Made by a program: the position numbers and the translations under genes. Below the pieces are notes generated by a model, which saw nothing but the letters and a program-made list of their open reading frames with translations, was not told the DNA's origin and did not search any database. A DNA stretch of 64,000 nucleotides, taken from Pseudomonas farris (GTDB lineage Bacteria; Pseudomonadota; Gammaproteobacteria; Pseudomonadales; Pseudomonadaceae). The stretch is from positions 300,335 through 364,334 of the forward strand of contig NZ_JAHSTV010000008.1 of the NCBI RefSeq assembly GCF_019145235.1, in the 5' to 3' direction. Positions 61,023 through 64,000 of the stretch are shown one piece after another (position 1 is the first letter of the stretch; each line of letters opens with the position of its first letter).

Positions 61023-63896
61023 TCAGCGGTATTCGTCCACCGGCACACACGCGCAAAACAGATTGCGGTCGCCATAGACATTGTCCACACGGTTCACCAC
61101 CGGCCAGTACTTATGGGCCTTGGTGTGAGCATCCGGCGTCACCGCCTGCTCAATGCTGTACGGCCGCTCCCAAACCCCGGTGATGTCGGCCAAGGTATGC
61201 GGCGAACGTTTCAGCGGGTTGTCCTCTGCCGGCCAGTTGCCGTTCTGCACCTCGGTGATTTCCGCGCGGATACTCAGCATCGCGCCAATAAAACGGTCCA
61301 GTTCCGCCTTCGACTCACTCTCGGTCGGTTCGACCATCAACGTCCCCGGCACCGGGAACGACATGGTCGGCGCATGGAAGCCATAGTCCATCAGACGCTT
61401 GGCAACGTCCTCTTCACTGATCCCGGTCTGTGCCTTGAGCGGTCGCAAGTCGAGAATGCATTCGTGGGCCACTCGCTCGTTGCGCCCGGTGTAGAGCACC
61501 GGAAACGCACCAGCCAAATGCTGCGCCAGGTAATTCGCGGCGAGAATCGCCACCTCGCTCGCGTCCGCCAGTTGCGGCCCCATCATGGCGATGTACATCC
61601 AGCTGATGGGCAGAATGCTTGCGCTGCCCCAAGGGGCCGCGCTCACCGCGCCGTTCTCCGGCAGCGGACCTTCGATTGGCACCACCGGGTGATTGGCGAC
61701 GAACGGTGCCAGGTGCGCCCGAACGCCGATCGGGCCCATCCCCGGTCCGCCACCGCCGTGGGGAATGCAGAAGGTTTTGTGCAGGTTCATGTGCGACACG
61801 TCGGCACCGATGTCAGCCGGCCTTGCCAATCCAACCTGCGCATTGAGGTTGGCGCCATCCATGTACACCTGACCGCCATGGCTGTGGATAACTTCACAGA
61901 TCTCGCTGATGCCTTCCTCGTAGACCCCGTGGGTCGAAGGATAAGTCGCCATCAGGCAGGCGAGTTTGTCCCCCGCCTCCGTGGCCTTTTCCTTCAGATC
62001 ATTCAGATCGACATTACCCCCCTCGTCGCACTCGACGATCACCACCCGCATTCCGGCCATTTGCGCCGAGGCCGGGTTGGTGCCGTGGGCCGAGGACGGG
62101 ATCAGGCAGATATCCCGCGCGCCCTGATGGCGGCTCTCGTGATATTTGCGGATCGCCAACAACCCGGCGTACTCACCCTGAGCGCCCGAGTTGGGTTGCA
62201 TGCAGATCGCATCGAAACCGGTGATCGCGCAGAGCCAGCGCTCCAGTTCCTCGATCATCAAGGAATAACCCACCACCTGCTCTTTGGGCACGAACGGATG
62301 CAGGTTGGCGAACTGCGGCCAGGTGATGGGGATCATCTCGCTGGTAGCGTTGAGCTTCATGGTGCAAGAGCCCAGCGGAATCATCGATTGATTGAGCGCC
62401 AGGTCTTTGTTTTCCAGCTGCTTGAGATAACGCAGCATTTCGGTTTCGCTGTGATGAGCGTTGAACACCGGATGACGCAGATACGGCGTACTGCGCTGCA
62501 ACCCGGCAGGAATGCCGGATGCCAGCGCTTCAGCGTCCAGGTCGTCGATGTTGAGCCCATGATCGGCACCGAGAAACACATCGAACAGCTTCGCCACGGT
62601 GGTTTCGTCACAGGTTTCGTCGAGGCTCAGGCCGAGCTGTCCACGGCCGAGAATACGCAAGTTGATCTGCGCCGCCTGGGCACTTTCGATGATCGCAGTC
62701 TGAGTGCCACCGACCTCCAGGGTCAGGGTGTCGAAGAAGTGTTGGTTGAGACGGGTAATGCCGTGACGCTCCAGTCCGGCGGCGAGGATGCAGGTCAGCC
62801 GGTGGACGCGCTGGGCAATCCGTTTGAGCCCTTCCGGGCCATGGTAGACCGCGTAGAAGCTGGCGATATTGGCCAGCAGCACCTGAGCGGTGCAGATGTT
62901 GGAGTTGGCTTTCTCCCGGCGGATATGTTGCTCACGTGTTTGCAGGGCCATGCGCAGAGCGACGTTGCCGCGCGCATCTTTCGATACGCCGATGATCCGC
63001 CCGGGAATCGCCCGTTTGTATTCGTCGCGACTGGCAAAAAACGCCGCGTGCGGGCCGCCGTACCCCATGGGCACGCCGAATCGCTGGGACGAACCGAACA
63101 CCACGTCGGCGCCCAGTTCCCCCGGCGGGGTCAGCAACAGCAGGCTTAGCAGATCGGTCGCCACACAGGCCAGGGCTTGTTGGGCATGCAGATGATCGAT
63201 CAATGGGCGCAGATCGCGCACTTCACCATGGGTGTCGGGATATTGCAGCAGCGCGCCGAACACCTGGTGCTGTTTCAAGTTATCCACAGCGTCGACGATC
63301 AGCTCGAAACCGAACCCTTCGGCCCGGGTCCGCACCACGGAAATGGTTTGCGAGTGGCAATTCTCATCGACGAAAAACAGGTTACTTCTGGATTTGGCCA
63401 CGCGTTTGGCCAGAGCCATGGCCTCGGCTGCCGCCGTGGCTTCATCCAGCAGCGAGGCGTTGGCCAGTTCCAGGCCGGTCAGGTCGATGGTCAGCTGCTG
63501 GAAATTCAGCAACGCTTCGAGCCGGCCTTGGGCGATCTCTGGTTGATAGGGCGTATAGGCGGTGTACCAACCGGGATTTTCCAGCACGTTGCGCAGGATG
63601 ACGGCCGGCGTGAGGGTGCCGTGGTATCCCATGCCGATCAGGCTGGTCCAGACCTGGTTCTGCTCAGCGTAGCCTCGCAACTTGGCCAGTGCGGCTTCCT
63701 CGTCGAGGGCCGGCGGCAACTCCAGTGGCCGGTTGAGGCGGATTCCCGGCGGCACCGTCTGCTCGATCAGTTCGACCCGGCTGCCAAGACCAAGGCTGTC
63801 GAGCATTGCCTGCTGTTCAGCGGCATCGGGGCCCAGATGGCGGCGCAGGAAGGTATTGGGGTCGCGTAACTGGCTCAGGGACGGCAACTGGGACAT
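61023..63896 (-). CDS. gcvP: Glycine dehydrogenase (decarboxylating), P protein
   Basis: The P protein decarboxylates glycine and passes the aminomethyl group to the lipoyl H protein. The 957-residue form is the full-length homodimer type. It begins FLRRHLGPDAAEQQAML, carries the PLP lysine in DVSHMNLHKTFCIPHGGGGP in the second half, and has a glycine-rich loop GGGGPGMGPIGV. The ATG at 63896 (MSQLPSLSQLRDP) is preferred over one 48 bases upstream in an Arg-rich stretch. The preceding 104 bases to the window edge show no gene and no clear glycine riboswitch. Confidence 0.97.
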   Translation of the reverse strand: MSQLPSLSQLRDPNTFLRRHLGPDAAEQQAMLDSLGLGSRVELIEQTVPPGIRLNRPLELPPALDEEAALAKLRGYAEQNQVWTSLIGMGYHGTLTPAVILRNVLENPGWYTAYTPYQPEIAQGRLEALLNFQQLTIDLTGLELANASLLDEATAAAEAMALAKRVAKSRSNLFFVDENCHSQTISVVRTRAEGFGFELIVDAVDNLKQHQVFGALLQYPDTHGEVRDLRPLIDHLHAQQALACVATDLLSLLLLTPPGELGADVVFGSSQRFGVPMGYGGPHAAFFASRDEYKRAIPGRIIGVSKDARGNVALRMALQTREQHIRREKANSNICTAQVLLANIASFYAVYHGPEGLKRIAQRVHRLTCILAAGLERHGITRLNQHFFDTLTLEVGGTQTAIIESAQAAQINLRILGRGQLGLSLDETCDETTVAKLFDVFLGADHGLNIDDLDAEALASGIPAGLQRSTPYLRHPVFNAHHSETEMLRYLKQLENKDLALNQSMIPLGSCTMKLNATSEMIPITWPQFANLHPFVPKEQVVGYSLMIEELERWLCAITGFDAICMQPNSGAQGEYAGLLAIRKYHESRHQGARDICLIPSSAHGTNPASAQMAGMRVVIVECDEGGNVDLNDLKEKATEAGDKLACLMATYPSTHGVYEEGISEICEVIHSHGGQVYMDGANLNAQVGLARPADIGADVSHMNLHKTFCIPHGGGGPGMGPIGVRAHLAPFVANHPVVPIEGPLPENGAVSAAPWGSASILPISWMYIAMMGPQLADASEVAILAANYLAQHLAGAFPVLYTGRNERVAHECILDLRPLKAQTGISEEDVAKRLMDYGFHAPTMSFPVPGTLMVEPTESESKAELDRFIGAMLSIRAEITEVQNGNWPAEDNPLKRSPHTLADITGVWERPYSIEQAVTPDAHTKAHKYWPVVNRVDNVYGDRNLFCACVPVDEYR

Positions 63897-64000
63897 GACG
63901 GGCTCTCTCTTGACTGGCGCTCGGCGTCGATGCAATGCGGTCAAACCAGCATAGCAGTCGCTGCCAGCAGAGAACCTGCGGGAAAGGTTGACACATACCC

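Noticed and set aside
60825..63149. 774-residue open frame antisense to gcvP
   Set aside because: It mirrors the codon use of gcvP, runs through a terminator and a REP doublet at its start, and shows no recognisable motif.
63897..64000. Glycine riboswitch upstream of gcvP
   Set aside because: Only 104 bases are available and no tandem aptamer-like helices are visible. An upstream gene in the same operon may lie beyond the window.

Overview
The window looks like core chromosome of a Pseudomonas of the fluorescens/putida type. It is GC-rich and densely packed. The gene order (ptsP-rppH, ilvA/rpiA, serA, a spuABCDEFGH/spuI polyamine block, argA-argE, gcvP) is one I know from that genus. The intergenic spaces carry many REP doublets built on GAGCGGGCTTGCTC. 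I see no phage, integrase, transposase, CRISPR array, tRNA or rRNA.

Layout. 1-3574: a leftward 2-aminoethylphosphonate-type ABC transporter (binding protein cut by the left edge, fused permease, ATPase), then a GTG-start LysR regulator. 4695-7509: divergent cadA/cadR metal-efflux pair with a clear MerR-type operator. 7679-17084: thyA, lgt, a TauE-like permease, an NRDE protein, ptsP-rppH, a HAD phosphatase, a small membrane protein and ilvA. 17385-24031: rpiA, two tandem SdiA-regulated-type proteins, an FAH-family protein with a D-2-hydroxyglutarate dehydrogenase-type flavoprotein, and divergent serA. 24109-33678: small exported proteins, a 2OG-Fe(II) oxygenase, an alpha/beta hydrolase, a penicillin-acylase-family enzyme, a GlxA-type regulator and an HD-domain protein. 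33820-44643: polyamine uptake (spuDEFGH) and gamma-glutamyl polyamine catabolism (spuABC, spuI). 44885-45523: a TetR regulator. 45727-53240: a sulfur-starvation island (ssuF, ssuB, ssuC, ssuA, ssuE, lsfA, an OprD-type porin, tauA). 53358-63896: argA, argE, a CYTH-CHAD protein, an Lrp regulator, an ACT-like small protein, a lone GspE-type ATPase, a DUF2388 protein and gcvP.

The most notable points are these. (1) The sulfur island keeps uptake genes but lacks both desulfonating oxygenases expected there: ssuD is absent between ssuA and ssuC, and tauBCD is absent after tauA. (2) 12 of 13 convergent gene junctions carry a REP doublet; the thirteenth (serA/DUF4399) carries a bidirectional terminator. 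(3) REP doublets come in two orientations, each with its own type of self-complementary spacer. (4) An AT-rich dyad ATAAAT-N3/4-ATTTAT lies upstream of both ssuE and lsfA, and a terminator-like hairpin lies just ahead of tauA. No wholly new system was identified. All functional names rest on reading motifs by eye and on recalled family knowledge; no database search was possible.
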